Shown here piece after piece: positions 1-7,170 of a stretch of 12,151 nucleotides of DNA. Under the pieces are notes generated by a model. It was not told the DNA's origin. It saw nothing but the letters and a program-made list of their open reading frames with translations, and ran no database searches. The DNA is from Candidatus Adiutrix sp. Its GTDB lineage: Bacteria > Desulfobacterota > Desulfarculia > Adiutricales > Adiutricaceae. The position numbers and the translations under genes are program-made. The stretch spans positions 1 through 12,151 of the forward strand of contig JAISRV010000185.1 in assembly GCA_031273445.1 (NCBI GenBank), in the 5' to 3' direction. Positions within the stretch are counted from its first letter, which is position 1. Each line of letters starts with the position of its first letter.

Positions 1-333
1 TGGCGCTACGAATGGTCCGGCCATAAGCTGGTCGAAGTCGCTTCCGCCAACATCAGAGCCCAAATCGGCGGGCCCGGCTTTTCCAAACAGGCCGCCTACA
101 TCCTGATTCTGGTCTCCGAAGCCGAGGCCCTGAAGGCCGTCAAAAACCAGGCCAGCGCCGCCGACTTCGCCCAGGTCCTGACCGGGGCCATGACCCAGAA
201 CATCTACCTGGCCGCCGCCTCTTTAAAGCTGGGAGCCCGTTATCTCCACAGCATGAACGTGGCCGGGATAAGCGAGGCCTTGAAGCTCGCCCCCGAAGAC
301 AAGCCCATCTGCCTCATGCTCCTGGGAAATTGA
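1..333 (+). CDS. SagB/nitroreductase-type flavoprotein, C-terminal part
   Basis: Frame 1 is open from the window edge to a TGA at 331-333 and encodes 110 residues, so the start lies outside the window. The fragment begins with a WRYEWSGHKLVEV stretch resembling the LYRYD...H.L segment of SagB-type dehydrogenases. It then has a hydrophobic strand (AAYILILVSE), a helix GAMTQNIYLAAASLKLGA that matches the conserved QN.yLaA.alGLG segment of nitroreductases, and a short LMLLGN C-terminus like the usual P...lpvG ending. Family members bind FMN and act as cytoplasmic NAD(P)H-dependent reductases or dehydrogenases. The gene ends 20 bases before the FTR1 permease gene on the same strand, so co-transcription is likely; a flavin reductase supplying ferrous iron is possible but is inference. 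The exact subfamily is uncertain because half the protein is missing. Confidence 0.6.
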   Translation, partial: WRYEWSGHKLVEVASANIRAQIGGPGFSKQAAYILILVSEAEALKAVKNQASAADFAQVLTGAMTQNIYLAAASLKLGARYLHSMNVAGISEALKLAPEDKPICLMLLGN

Positions 334-353
334 GGCTATTTTAGGAAAATTTT

Positions 354-1658
354 ATGTCCAAAATATTAAGCCTTCTGGCCGTTTGCGGCCTCATTTTTCT
401 GACTTTTTACGGGGCGCCCGAGGCCCGGGCCCAGGCCCAGCATAAATACAGCACCTGGAGCGAAGTGGCCGAGGCCATGGTCGTGCCTTTGAGGCAGGCG
501 GAGGCCGAATACGCCAAAGGCGGCTGCCGGGAAGACTGCCGAGACCTGGTCAACGAAGCCTACTTCGGCTTTTACGAAAAAGAAGGCTTCGAGCGTAACG
601 TCAAGGGCCGCATCTCCGGGCGCCGGGTCTCGGAAGTGGAATACAAGTTCGCCACCATCAAGATGGCCATTCTGGAGGGCAAGGCGGCGGCGGATGTTTC
701 CCGGGAAATAGAGATTTTGGCCGCCTGGCTGCTGGAAGACGCCCAAGCCCTGGACGCCAAGACTTTCGGCAGCCAGACCGCTTCCTCTGGTTCATCCGGG
801 TCGGCCGAGTCAGGCCGCCAGGCCCGGGGCTGGGTCAGCTTCCTGGCCGCCTTGGGCATACTTTTAAGGGAGGGCTTTGAAGCCATTCTGGTCATCGCCG
901 CCATCGCCGCCTATCTGACCCGCAGCGGCAACCAGGCGGCGGTCAAGGTGGTCTACTGGAGCGGCCTGGCGGCTGTGGCCGTCAGCGGCCTAGCGGCCGT
1001 GGCCCTGCAGAGCCTGTTCAGCCTCAGCGGCCAGAATCAGGAGATACTGGAAGGGGCCACCATGCTCCTGGCCACCGCGGTTCTCTTTTGCGTCAGCAAC
1101 TGGATGTTTTCCAAAGCCGAGGCCGAGGCCTGGAAGAACTACATCGAAAGCAAAGTCCAAGCGGCCGTGACCACCGGCAGCGCCTTCGCCCTGGGCGCCG
1201 CCGCCTTCCTGGCCGTCTTCAGGGAAGGGGCCGAGACCATCCTCTTCTATCAGGGCATAATCAACGAGGCCGGCGACGACACCAGCATGGTCTGGCTGGG
1301 CTTCGCCGTGGGCTGCCTGGGGCTGGCCGTAATCTTCGTGATCATCCGCCACGGGACCATGAGGCTGCCCTTGAAGCCCTTCTTCATCGGCACCAGCATT
1401 TTGATGTTCATCATGTCCATCGCCTTTGCCGGCGGCGGCATCAAGGAATTGCAGGAAGGCGACCTTATCCCGGTGACCATGGTGGATTTCGTGCCCACCA
1501 TCGACATCCTGGGCATATATCCCACGGTTCAGACCCTGATCCCCCAGATCGTCATCCTGGCTTTGTCGATATTTTCGATCTTTTGGATTCGCGCTAAAAC
1601 CAAACGCGGCGCCCGCGGGACCAGACCGGGTTCGGCCCCGCCGGTTCCGGCCGCTTGA
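354..1658 (+). CDS. FTR1-family iron permease
   Basis: This 434-residue protein is an FTR1/EfeU-type high-affinity iron permease of the inner membrane. Residues 1-27 look like a signal peptide ending in ARA. Residues 30-155 form a hydrophilic, helical periplasmic domain with two close cysteines (C58, C62) and a Ser/Gly-rich linker near 142-154. The membrane domain follows, with the two diagnostic REXXE motifs that carry iron: REGFE at 172-176 and REGAE at 290-294. A conserved-looking FAGGGIKELQEGD segment is at 358-370, and the last helix at about 396-412 has a basic tail after it. The N-terminal periplasmic extension is typical of the bacterial FTR1 proteins that work with P19, rather than of yeast Ftr1p. 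The chosen ATG follows a weak AGGA at 343-346. It is the first gene of the iron-uptake set that continues to 6978. Confidence 0.92.
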   Translation: MSKILSLLAVCGLIFLTFYGAPEARAQAQHKYSTWSEVAEAMVVPLRQAEAEYAKGGCREDCRDLVNEAYFGFYEKEGFERNVKGRISGRRVSEVEYKFATIKMAILEGKAAADVSREIEILAAWLLEDAQALDAKTFGSQTASSGSSGSAESGRQARGWVSFLAALGILLREGFEAILVIAAIAAYLTRSGNQAAVKVVYWSGLAAVAVSGLAAVALQSLFSLSGQNQEILEGATMLLATAVLFCVSNWMFSKAEAEAWKNYIESKVQAAVTTGSAFALGAAAFLAVFREGAETILFYQGIINEAGDDTSMVWLGFAVGCLGLAVIFVIIRHGTMRLPLKPFFIGTSILMFIMSIAFAGGGIKELQEGDLIPVTMVDFVPTIDILGIYPTVQTLIPQIVILALSIFSIFWIRAKTKRGARGTRPGSAPPVPAA

Positions 1659-1661
1659 TTT

Positions 1662-1687
1662 GCCCTCGGAGGCCGTGCCTCCGGGGC
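1662..1687 (+). other. strong RNA hairpin between FTR1 and P19 genes
   Basis: CGGAGGC (1667-1673) and GCCTCCG (1677-1683) pair perfectly around a CGT loop. Flanking bases extend the stem to about 12 pairs with one T-G wobble. No T-run follows, so this looks more like an mRNA-processing or stability hairpin, or a partial attenuator, than a full terminator. It could lower or separate expression of the downstream P19 gene relative to the permease. The pairing is visible in the sequence; the role is inference. Confidence 0.45.
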
Positions 1688-1733
1688 TGTGATGAGACAC
1701 GTTCGCCAACCTAAATTTTTTCGGAGGAAAAAA

Positions 1734-2303
1734 ATGCGCTCAAGCAAAACTATGGCCCTTTTCGCTTCCCTGACCCTTCTCGTCTGCCTCGGCCTGGCCC
1801 CGGCCGCCCTGGCCCAGGCCCCCGGCGAAGCCGCCGGCTTTGAGGAATTCCCCCTGGGCGACGATCAGCAGGTCGGCCCCCTGCACATCGCCGGCGTCTA
1901 CTTCCAGCCTGTCGATATGGAGCCCCTGGGGGCCGGCGGGCTTCCGGCGGCCCAGTCCGACATGCACCTGGAAGCCGACATCTCGGCGGCCGAGAATAAC
2001 GACCTGGGCTACGGGGTCGGCGATTTCGTGCCCAACCTGACCGTCAAATACAAGGCCGAAAAAGTCGGCGGCAAGACCATTGAGGGCGTCTTCATGCCCA
2101 TGAGCGCCTCCGACGGCCCCCACTACGGCAACAACGTCAAGCTGGACGGGCCCGGCAAATACAAAATCAGCTTCATCATCGAAAGCCCCGAAAAGCAGGG
2201 CTACCTTTTGCATGTGGACAAAACCACGGGCGTGCCCGGCAAATTCTGGAAAGAGCCCATCGTGGTTTCCTGGGACTTCGACTTCGTGCCCCGCTCCTGG
2301 TAA
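1734..2303 (+). CDS. P19/Tp34-like periplasmic iron/copper-binding protein
   Basis: The 189-residue protein starts at ATG 1734, chosen because GGAGG at 1723-1727 sits six bases upstream; an in-frame GTG at 1689 lacks such a site and would place a basic stretch before the signal peptide. Residues 1-27 are a signal peptide ending in ALA. The mature part matches the Campylobacter P19 / Treponema Tp34 / E. coli FetP family: GVYFQPVDMEP at 54-64, DMHLEADIS at 76-84, MPMSASDGPHYGNNV at 121-135 and SPEKQGYLLHVD at 151-162. These proteins are periplasmic beta-sandwich dimers that bind Cu and Fe and feed the FTR1 permease. Likely ligands still present are H51, M77 and H130; the second histidine of the usual HLEADIH motif is serine here (S84). 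The gene lies 75 bases after the FTR1 gene. Confidence 0.9.
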   Translation: MRSSKTMALFASLTLLVCLGLAPAALAQAPGEAAGFEEFPLGDDQQVGPLHIAGVYFQPVDMEPLGAGGLPAAQSDMHLEADISAAENNDLGYGVGDFVPNLTVKYKAEKVGGKTIEGVFMPMSASDGPHYGNNVKLDGPGKYKISFIIESPEKQGYLLHVDKTTGVPGKFWKEPIVVSWDFDFVPRSW

Positions 2304-2337
2304 TCTGAAAACCTAAACAGCCCTAAGCGCCCGACTC

Positions 2338-2361
2338 GGCGCCTCCGACCCGGAGGCCGCC
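2338..2361 (+). other. RNA hairpin between P19 and DUF2318 genes
   Basis: GGCG plus CCTCCG (2338-2347) pairs with CGGAGG and CGCC (2351-2361) around an ACC loop with one bulged C. A second, small hairpin follows at 2384-2397 (AAGAC, loop GGGC, GTCTT) before CATTTT. Together they could attenuate transcription into the DUF2318 gene. No classic T-run is present, so full termination is unlikely. The function is inference. Confidence 0.35.
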
Positions 2362-2446
2362 GGGCCGGGGGTTTCCTAATATAAAGACGGGCGTCTTCAT
2401 TTTCAGGCGACCGCCGCCCCCACTTTCCACAGCGCCTGGTTTCGCG

Positions 2447-3706
2447 ATGCTTTTTTATCTGATACGCACAATTGACGCCGCCTGGGTTTTGGCCATCGGA
2501 GCCCCGCTCATTGTCTTCGCCCTGCGCCGGGACGACCGGCTGCCTACAAAACGCCGGCTCCTGTGGGGGGCCGTTGCGCTGGGCCTTTTAGACGGCCTGG
2601 TTTACGCCTATTTGAGGCGCAATACCGGCTGGGTCATCCGGGAATTTTACGACCTGGGGGTCCTCTGGCCCTTTTTGCCCCTGGCCCTGGTTTGGCTTAT
2701 CGCCGCCCGGGCCGCCCTGACCCCCGCCGGCAGACCCGGCCGGCTTCTCCGCTGGTCCGGGGCTTTGACGCTCTTTCTGCTCCTGGCCCGAGTTCTGCCG
2801 GACGTCTTTATCTACCCTCTGGATTTCGGCATCGGCTTGGACTCCTACTTCAATCTGGATTATTTGTCCAAATGCGCCGGCTATTTGTCCGGGCTTCTGT
2901 TGATGCTGCTCTGGGGCGGCGCGATAGGCTGGCTCTGCCGCCAGGCCCCCCTGTCGGCGGCCCGCTGGTTCGTCCTGGCCTCGTTTTTTTTCCTGGCCCT
3001 GGACCTGATGCTGGAAGCCGGGCAAATCATGTTTGTGCGCCGGATGCTGCCCAACATAAAAATCGGCTCGATCACCCCCTTCACCTTCATCAATTTTTTC
3101 CTTAACCACAAGGTCTATTTCATATTGGTCCAGATCGCGCTCTGGGGCGGCCTGGCGGCCGGCCTGATCATCCGCTCCCGGGTGGTCAGGCCCTGGGGGG
3201 CCAACCCGGCTTTGATCAGAAAAAGCCGCTACGGCCTGATTCTGAGTTTTCGGGCGGGCCTGGCGGCCATGGTCTGCATGGGCCTCGTCCTCTTGGCCGT
3301 GACCAGCCTGCGCGCCATCGAAGCCCGGGGCCCCTACATCGCCGAGCCGGAAGAAGTGACGGCCGAGGAAGAGGAGCTGAGGCTGGATCTGGACATAGTG
3401 GGCGACGGCAACCTCCACCGCCACATGTACAAGACGGAAAACGGCGTCCCGATGCGCTTCATCGTCATCAAAAAGACGGCCAACGCCTACGGCGTGGGGC
3501 TGGACGCCTGCGACATCTGCGGCCCGACCGGCTATTACCAGCGGGGCGACCAGGTCATCTGCAAGCTTTGCGACGTGGTCATGAACAAATCCACCATCGG
3601 CTTTCCCGGCGGCTGCAACCCGGTGCCCTTAAAATTCCGCATCGAAAAAGGCAAAATAATCATAGAGACCGCCGACCTGGAAGAGGAAGAACACCGCTTC
3701 CAGTAG
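2447..3706 (+). CDS. DUF2318 membrane protein with Cys-rich C-terminal domain
   Basis: This 419-residue protein has about eight hydrophobic segments between residues 3 and 288 (for example 3-26, 38-56, 70-91, 103-123, 145-164, 174-192, 223-242 and 264-288). A hydrophilic C-terminal domain from about 290 is probably periplasmic. That domain has the DUF2318 pattern: H324 and H326, then CDIC (355-358), CKLC (372-375) and GGCNPVP (388-394). Five cysteines and two histidines suggest a metal or Fe-S site. In the Campylobacter p19 locus and the fet operons, a DUF2318 protein sits right after P19, as here; its biochemical role is not settled, and electron transfer for iron reduction or release is only a proposal. 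No good ribosome binding site precedes the ATG, and the gap from P19 is 143 bases, so its start is less certain than the rest. Confidence 0.85.
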   Translation: MLFYLIRTIDAAWVLAIGAPLIVFALRRDDRLPTKRRLLWGAVALGLLDGLVYAYLRRNTGWVIREFYDLGVLWPFLPLALVWLIAARAALTPAGRPGRLLRWSGALTLFLLLARVLPDVFIYPLDFGIGLDSYFNLDYLSKCAGYLSGLLLMLLWGGAIGWLCRQAPLSAARWFVLASFFFLALDLMLEAGQIMFVRRMLPNIKIGSITPFTFINFFLNHKVYFILVQIALWGGLAAGLIIRSRVVRPWGANPALIRKSRYGLILSFRAGLAAMVCMGLVLLAVTSLRAIEARGPYIAEPEEVTAEEEELRLDLDIVGDGNLHRHMYKTENGVPMRFIVIKKTANAYGVGLDACDICGPTGYYQRGDQVICKLCDVVMNKSTIGFPGGCNPVPLKFRIEKGKIIIETADLEEEEHRFQ

Positions 3707-3720
3707 AAAGCGGACAAAAA

Positions 3721-3786
3721 ACGACGTGATCGCGGAGCCGGGACAAGAACCTGCCGAACGACGACGTGATCGCGGAGCCGGGGCAA
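3721..3786 (+). repeat. 40-bp tandem direct repeat before the first FtsX-like permease
   Basis: A 26-base unit beginning ACGACGTGATCGCGGAGCC occurs at 3721-3746 and again at 3761-3786 with one base changed (GGGACAA versus GGGGCAA). The period is exactly 40 bases. The repeat lies between the stop of the DUF2318 gene (3706) and the preferred start of the ABC permease (3790), and the second copy supplies the purine-rich bases before that start. It looks like a local duplication of the translation-initiation region. Because 40 is not a multiple of three, the first copy is not in frame with the permease. Confidence 0.85.
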
Positions 3787-3789
3787 AAA

Positions 3790-5094
3790 ATGTTTTGGAA
3801 GATGGTGGCCGGGGCTTTACGCCGGCAAAAGGGCAAACACGTCATGATCGCCTTTACCGTGGGTCTGGGGGTCTCCCTGGCCACGGCCATGCTGGGCGTC
3901 ATGTTCGACATAGGCGACAAGGTCAACCAGGAACTCAAGGCCTACGGGGCCAATTTGAACGTCATCCCCCGGGGGGCCTCCCTTCTGGGCGACAAATACC
4001 AATTGGCCGGGGATGACGGGGGCGAGGCCGCCGAAGAGGTTCTGGCCGCCAACTACATCAGGGAAGACGAGCTCTATAAGATCAAGATGATCTTCTGGGC
4101 CTACAATATCGTGGATTTCTCGCCTTACCTGACGGCCCGGGTCAAGGTCGGCAATGAGGAAATAAACCTGGTGGGGGCCTGGTTCAACAAGCATCTGTCG
4201 CTGCCCACCGGCGACGAGGTGGATACCGGCATGGCCTCCATGAAGTCCTGGTGGAAAATCGAGGGGCAGCCCGTGGATGAGGCCTTTCCCGACGGGGTCA
4301 TGGTGGGGCGGAACCTGGCCGGCAAGCTCAAATTGGCCCCGGGTTCGACCTTTGAAGCGGCCGCCGCCGACAGCGGCCTGGTCAAAACGCTGACCGTGCG
4401 TTCGGTTTTTTCCAGCGGCGGGGAGGAGGACGACGAAATATTCGCGCCGCTGGCCCTGGCCCAGGAGCTGGCCGGTAAGCCCGGCCTGGTTCAGAGAGTG
4501 GAAGTGAGCGCTTTGACCACTCCGGAAAACGATCTGGCCCGCAAAGCGGCCCAAAACCCGGACCATTTGTCGCGCCAGGAATGGGACACCTGGTATTGCA
4601 CGGCCTATATCAGCTCCATCGCCTATCAGATCGAGGAAATTATGCCCGGGGTGCGGGTCAAGCCCGTCATGCGGGTGGCCGAATCCGAGGGAACCATTCT
4701 CCACAAGACCCAGCTTATGATCGTGCTGCTGACCATTCTGACTCTCCTCTGCTCGGCCTTGGCCATCTCCAACCTGGTGACGGCCAACATTATGGAGCGA
4801 AGCGTGGAAATAGGCCTCATGAAGGCCCTGGGGGCGACGAACCTGTCGGTTTCCCTGCTGGTTTTGACCGAAATGCTGATAGTGGCCTTTATGGGCGGGG
4901 TCTGCGGCTATCTGGCCGGGCTGGGCCTGGCCCGCTTTATCGGCCTGGCCGTCTTCGGAACCTCGGTGGAAGTGAAGACGGTGGTCATCCCCATAACCGT
5001 TCTGATGATTCTGGCGGTCACCCTGTTGGGCAGTCTGCCGTCTTTAAGGTCCATTCTGCACCTCCGGCCTACGGAAGTCTTGCACGGGAGGTGA
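3790..5094 (+). CDS. ABC transporter permease, FtsX/MacB type (first of pair)
   Basis: The start is taken at ATG 3790 (434 residues). GTG 3766 is in frame and would add eight residues, but has no ribosome binding site. The topology is MacB-like: one N-terminal membrane helix (about residues 18-38), a large extracytoplasmic domain beginning with KAYGANLNVIPRG, and three C-terminal helices (about 305-335, 355-385 and 397-418) that form the FtsX domain. That domain contains the conserved coupling segment ERSVEIGLMKALGAT. The protein ends in HLRPTEVLHGR, as FtsX permeases usually do. It overlaps nothing but is followed after three bases by a second permease, so the two probably form a heterodimer with the ATPase at 6310. 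In the p19-type iron loci this transporter is needed for full function, but its substrate is unknown. MacB-like systems usually act as mechanotransducers or exporters, not classic importers. Confidence 0.9.
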   Translation: MFWKMVAGALRRQKGKHVMIAFTVGLGVSLATAMLGVMFDIGDKVNQELKAYGANLNVIPRGASLLGDKYQLAGDDGGEAAEEVLAANYIREDELYKIKMIFWAYNIVDFSPYLTARVKVGNEEINLVGAWFNKHLSLPTGDEVDTGMASMKSWWKIEGQPVDEAFPDGVMVGRNLAGKLKLAPGSTFEAAAADSGLVKTLTVRSVFSSGGEEDDEIFAPLALAQELAGKPGLVQRVEVSALTTPENDLARKAAQNPDHLSRQEWDTWYCTAYISSIAYQIEEIMPGVRVKPVMRVAESEGTILHKTQLMIVLLTILTLLCSALAISNLVTANIMERSVEIGLMKALGATNLSVSLLVLTEMLIVAFMGGVCGYLAGLGLARFIGLAVFGTSVEVKTVVIPITVLMILAVTLLGSLPSLRSILHLRPTEVLHGR

Positions 5095-5097
5095 GAA

Positions 5098-6237
5098 ATG
5101 AGCAAAAACAGCTTTTTTTTGGCCAGGATGCTCATGTGGAGCCTATTGCGCCGGCGCTCCAGGCTGCTGATAGCCCTGCTCGGCGTGACTATCGGGGCCA
5201 CCGTCCTGTTCAGCCTGGTCACCCTCTGTTACGACATCCCGCGCCAGTTGAGCCGGGAGTTTCGCTCCTACGGGGCCAATCTGGTCTTCGTCAAGGCCGG
5301 CGGAGTGGGACGCATGAGTCTGGCCGAATTGAACCAGGCCGCGGCCTTACTGCCGGCCGAACAATTGGTGGGCCTGACCCCTCTGCGCTACGAGAGCGTC
5401 AGAAATCACATGCTCCCCTATACGGCCGTGGGCGTCGATTTTGAGGAAGCGCGCAAAACCAGCCCCTACTGGCGGGTGGAAGGGGTCTGGCCCGCCCGGT
5501 CGGGCGAGATGCTGGCTGGTTCGGACGTGGCCGAAAAGATCCGGCTGACCCCGGGCCAAAGCCTGACCCTGGACGGGCGCAACGAGGCCCAGGAGCGCTA
5601 TGACAAAGAATTCAAGGTGACCGGGATAGTCTCCACCGGCGGGGTGGAAGACGGCTTTATGGTCATAAGCCTGAGCGACATGGAAGAGATGACCGGGGAA
5701 GCCGACCGGCTGGACCTGGCTGAAGCCAGCCTGACTTCCAATTCCGCCGCCCTGTCTGAAATCTCGGCCCAGGTCAAAGCCCGGTTCCCCGGCTTGGAAG
5801 CCCGCCCGGTCACCCGGGTGGCCAGTTCCGAGGAAACCGTTCTCTCCAAGCTGACCGCCCTGGTCTATCTGGTCAGCCTGGTGGTGCTGAGTTTAACGAT
5901 GATCTGCGTGGCCACCACGATGATGACCGTGGTTCTGGAGCGGCGCCGGGAGATCGGTCTTAAAAAGGCCCTGGGGGCCGAAAACCGCCGAGTGGCCCGG
6001 GAGTTTCTGGCCGAAGGCCTCATTTTGGGCGTTTTAGGCGGTTTTTTAGGCTCGGTCTGCGGCTTGTTTTTGGCCGGGGCCGTCTCGGCCAGCGTCTTCG
6101 GCCGGGCCCTGACCCCTGAACCGCAACTGGCGCCCATCACCATCGCCGTTTCGGCCGTGGTCACCATCGTGGCCTGCCTGGCGCCGGTTCGCCGGGCCGT
6201 GGACGTGGAGCCGGCCCTGGTGCTGCGGGGCGAATGA
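5098..6237 (+). CDS. ABC transporter permease, FtsX/MacB type (second of pair)
   Basis: This 379-residue permease starts three bases after the previous stop. GGGAGG at 5086-5091, inside the end of the upstream gene, is placed six bases before the ATG, so the two genes are translationally coupled. Residues 22-44 form the first membrane helix. The extracytoplasmic domain starts with FRSYGANLVFVKAGG, the same YGANL motif as in the neighbouring permease, which points to an ancient duplication. Three C-terminal helices (about 250-277, 302-327 and 345-362) carry the FtsX domain with ERRREIGLKKALGA as the ATPase-coupling segment. The protein ends DVEPALVLRGE. It most likely pairs with the preceding permease and the ATPase at 6310-6978 in one transporter of the iron-uptake system; substrate unknown. 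Confidence 0.9.
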   Translation: MSKNSFFLARMLMWSLLRRRSRLLIALLGVTIGATVLFSLVTLCYDIPRQLSREFRSYGANLVFVKAGGVGRMSLAELNQAAALLPAEQLVGLTPLRYESVRNHMLPYTAVGVDFEEARKTSPYWRVEGVWPARSGEMLAGSDVAEKIRLTPGQSLTLDGRNEAQERYDKEFKVTGIVSTGGVEDGFMVISLSDMEEMTGEADRLDLAEASLTSNSAALSEISAQVKARFPGLEARPVTRVASSEETVLSKLTALVYLVSLVVLSLTMICVATTMMTVVLERRREIGLKKALGAENRRVAREFLAEGLILGVLGGFLGSVCGLFLAGAVSASVFGRALTPEPQLAPITIAVSAVVTIVACLAPVRRAVDVEPALVLRGE

Positions 6238-6240
6238 CCG

Positions 6241-6293
6241 CCGGGGCGGTCTGTTCGCCCCGGCCGACCAAGAGGGCGGGCTAACCCCGCCCC
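6241..6293 (+). repeat. double-hairpin GC-rich intergenic repeat inside the operon
   Basis: Two hairpins stand side by side between the second permease and the ATPase gene. The first pairs CCGGGGCG (6241-6248) with CGCCCCGG (6256-6263) around GTCTGTT. The second pairs GGGCGGG (6274-6280) with CCCGCCC (6286-6292) around CTAAC. The motif GGGCGGGCTAACCCCGCCCC followed by TACGGG resembles dispersed 'gcggggttagcccgccc' intergenic repeats that I recall from other bacterial genomes, so this may be a mobile REP/MITE-like copy. There is no T-run, and the ATPase gene starts 16 bases downstream. It may reduce ATPase expression relative to the permeases. Confidence 0.5.
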
Positions 6294-6309
6294 TACGGGA
6301 AACAAAAAA

Positions 6310-6978
6310 ATGAGCGAAAGCGCACGCAATATTCTGGAAATCACCGACGTCTCTAAAATCTACGGGCCCTTGAAAGCCCTGGAGACCATCAATCTCACCG
6401 TCCCCCCCGGCCAGTGGCTGGCGATTATGGGGCCTTCCGGCTCCGGCAAGACCACCTTGATGAATATCATCGGCTGTCTGGACACCGCCTCCGAGGGGGC
6501 GGTGCGCCTGGACGGCCTGAACCTGGCCCAGCTGACCCGGGCCGAATTGACCGGCATCCGCAGGGAAGCCATCGGCTTGATCTTCCAGCAGTTTCACCTG
6601 ATTTCCTATTTGACGGCCCTGGAAAACGTCATGGTGGCCCAGTTCTACCACAGCATGGTGGACGAGGGCGAAGCCTTGGCCGCCCTGGAAAGGGTGGGCC
6701 TGGCCGACCGGGCCAAACACCTGCCCCGCCAGCTTTCAGGCGGCGAGCAGCAGCGGGTCTGCATCGCCCGGGCCCTGATCAACCACCCCAAAATCATCCT
6801 GGCCGACGAGCCCACCGGCAACCTGGACGAAGCCAACGAATCCCTGGTCATGGATATCCTGCACAACCTGCACCAGGCCGGCTCCACCATCGTGGTGGTC
6901 ACCCACGCCCCGGAAGTGGCCGCCCATGCCGAACGGGTCATCGTCCTGGAGCACGGCCGGGTGGTCAGCGACAAATAA
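6310..6978 (+). CDS. ABC transporter ATP-binding protein, LolD/MacB family
   Basis: This is a full-length 222-residue nucleotide-binding subunit of the LolD/MacB/FtsE group. Walker A is GPSGSGKTT (41-49), the Q-loop is FQQFHL (92-97), the signature is LSGGEQQ (142-148), Walker B is IILADEPTGNLD (162-173) and the switch histidine is H199. It ends shortly after the usual VLEHGRVVSDK strand, with no fused permease domain. It should power the two FtsX-like permeases immediately upstream. In the Campylobacter p19 locus the ATPase gene is in the same relative place and is followed by thioredoxin-like genes, which are absent here. The ATG is preceded by a modest ACGGGAA at about ten bases. It is the last recognisable gene of the iron operon; no clear terminator follows. 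Confidence 0.93.
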   Translation: MSESARNILEITDVSKIYGPLKALETINLTVPPGQWLAIMGPSGSGKTTLMNIIGCLDTASEGAVRLDGLNLAQLTRAELTGIRREAIGLIFQQFHLISYLTALENVMVAQFYHSMVDEGEALAALERVGLADRAKHLPRQLSGGEQQRVCIARALINHPKIILADEPTGNLDEANESLVMDILHNLHQAGSTIVVVTHAPEVAAHAERVIVLEHGRVVSDK

Positions 6979-7115
6979 AGAATCAATAATGAGACAAAAT
7001 CCATACGTTGTGAAAGGATTGAATCTCTTTGCGTACTCTTTAAATGCGCTCCAAATGACCTTTTTGACTGTGACTTCGAACAACCGCCAGAAAAATGCCC
7101 TGTAAAGAAAAAACA

Positions 7116-7130
7116 GTAAGCGCTGCTTAT
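7116..7130. promoter_or_regulatory. possible operator of the toxin-antitoxin pair
   Basis: GTAAGC (7116-7121) and GCTTAT (7125-7130) form an inverted repeat around GCT, with one mismatched pair, 40 bases upstream of the toxin start. HTH antitoxins of HigA type usually bind palindromes in front of their own operon, which makes this a reasonable operator candidate. Only the symmetry is seen; binding is inferred. Confidence 0.3.
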
Positions 7131-7170
7131 CGGCCGCCTTGATTTTTATTACTAAATGGGTATAAAATAT

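Noticed and set aside
1088..1597. Long open frame inside the FTR1 gene in another phase, and many minus-strand frames opposite the GC-rich genes
   Set aside because: Their translations are rich in Arg, Pro, Gly and His with no family motifs, as expected from alternative phases of GCC/CTG-rich genes; the real genes have clear motifs in the other frame.
3760..3792. The AGCCGGGGCAAAAAATG segment before the permease as a third copy of the 74-bp repeat
   Set aside because: Only about 16 bases resemble the repeat core, the right arm of the hairpin is absent and the segment is explained as a ribosome binding and start region; most likely chance.
7139..7166. TTGATT-16-TATAAA as promoter of the toxin-antitoxin pair
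   Set aside because: Transcription would begin at about 7173, inside the start codon region at 7171, while family alignment requires translation from there; a leaderless start on a shifted transcript seems unlikely, so I did not annotate it.
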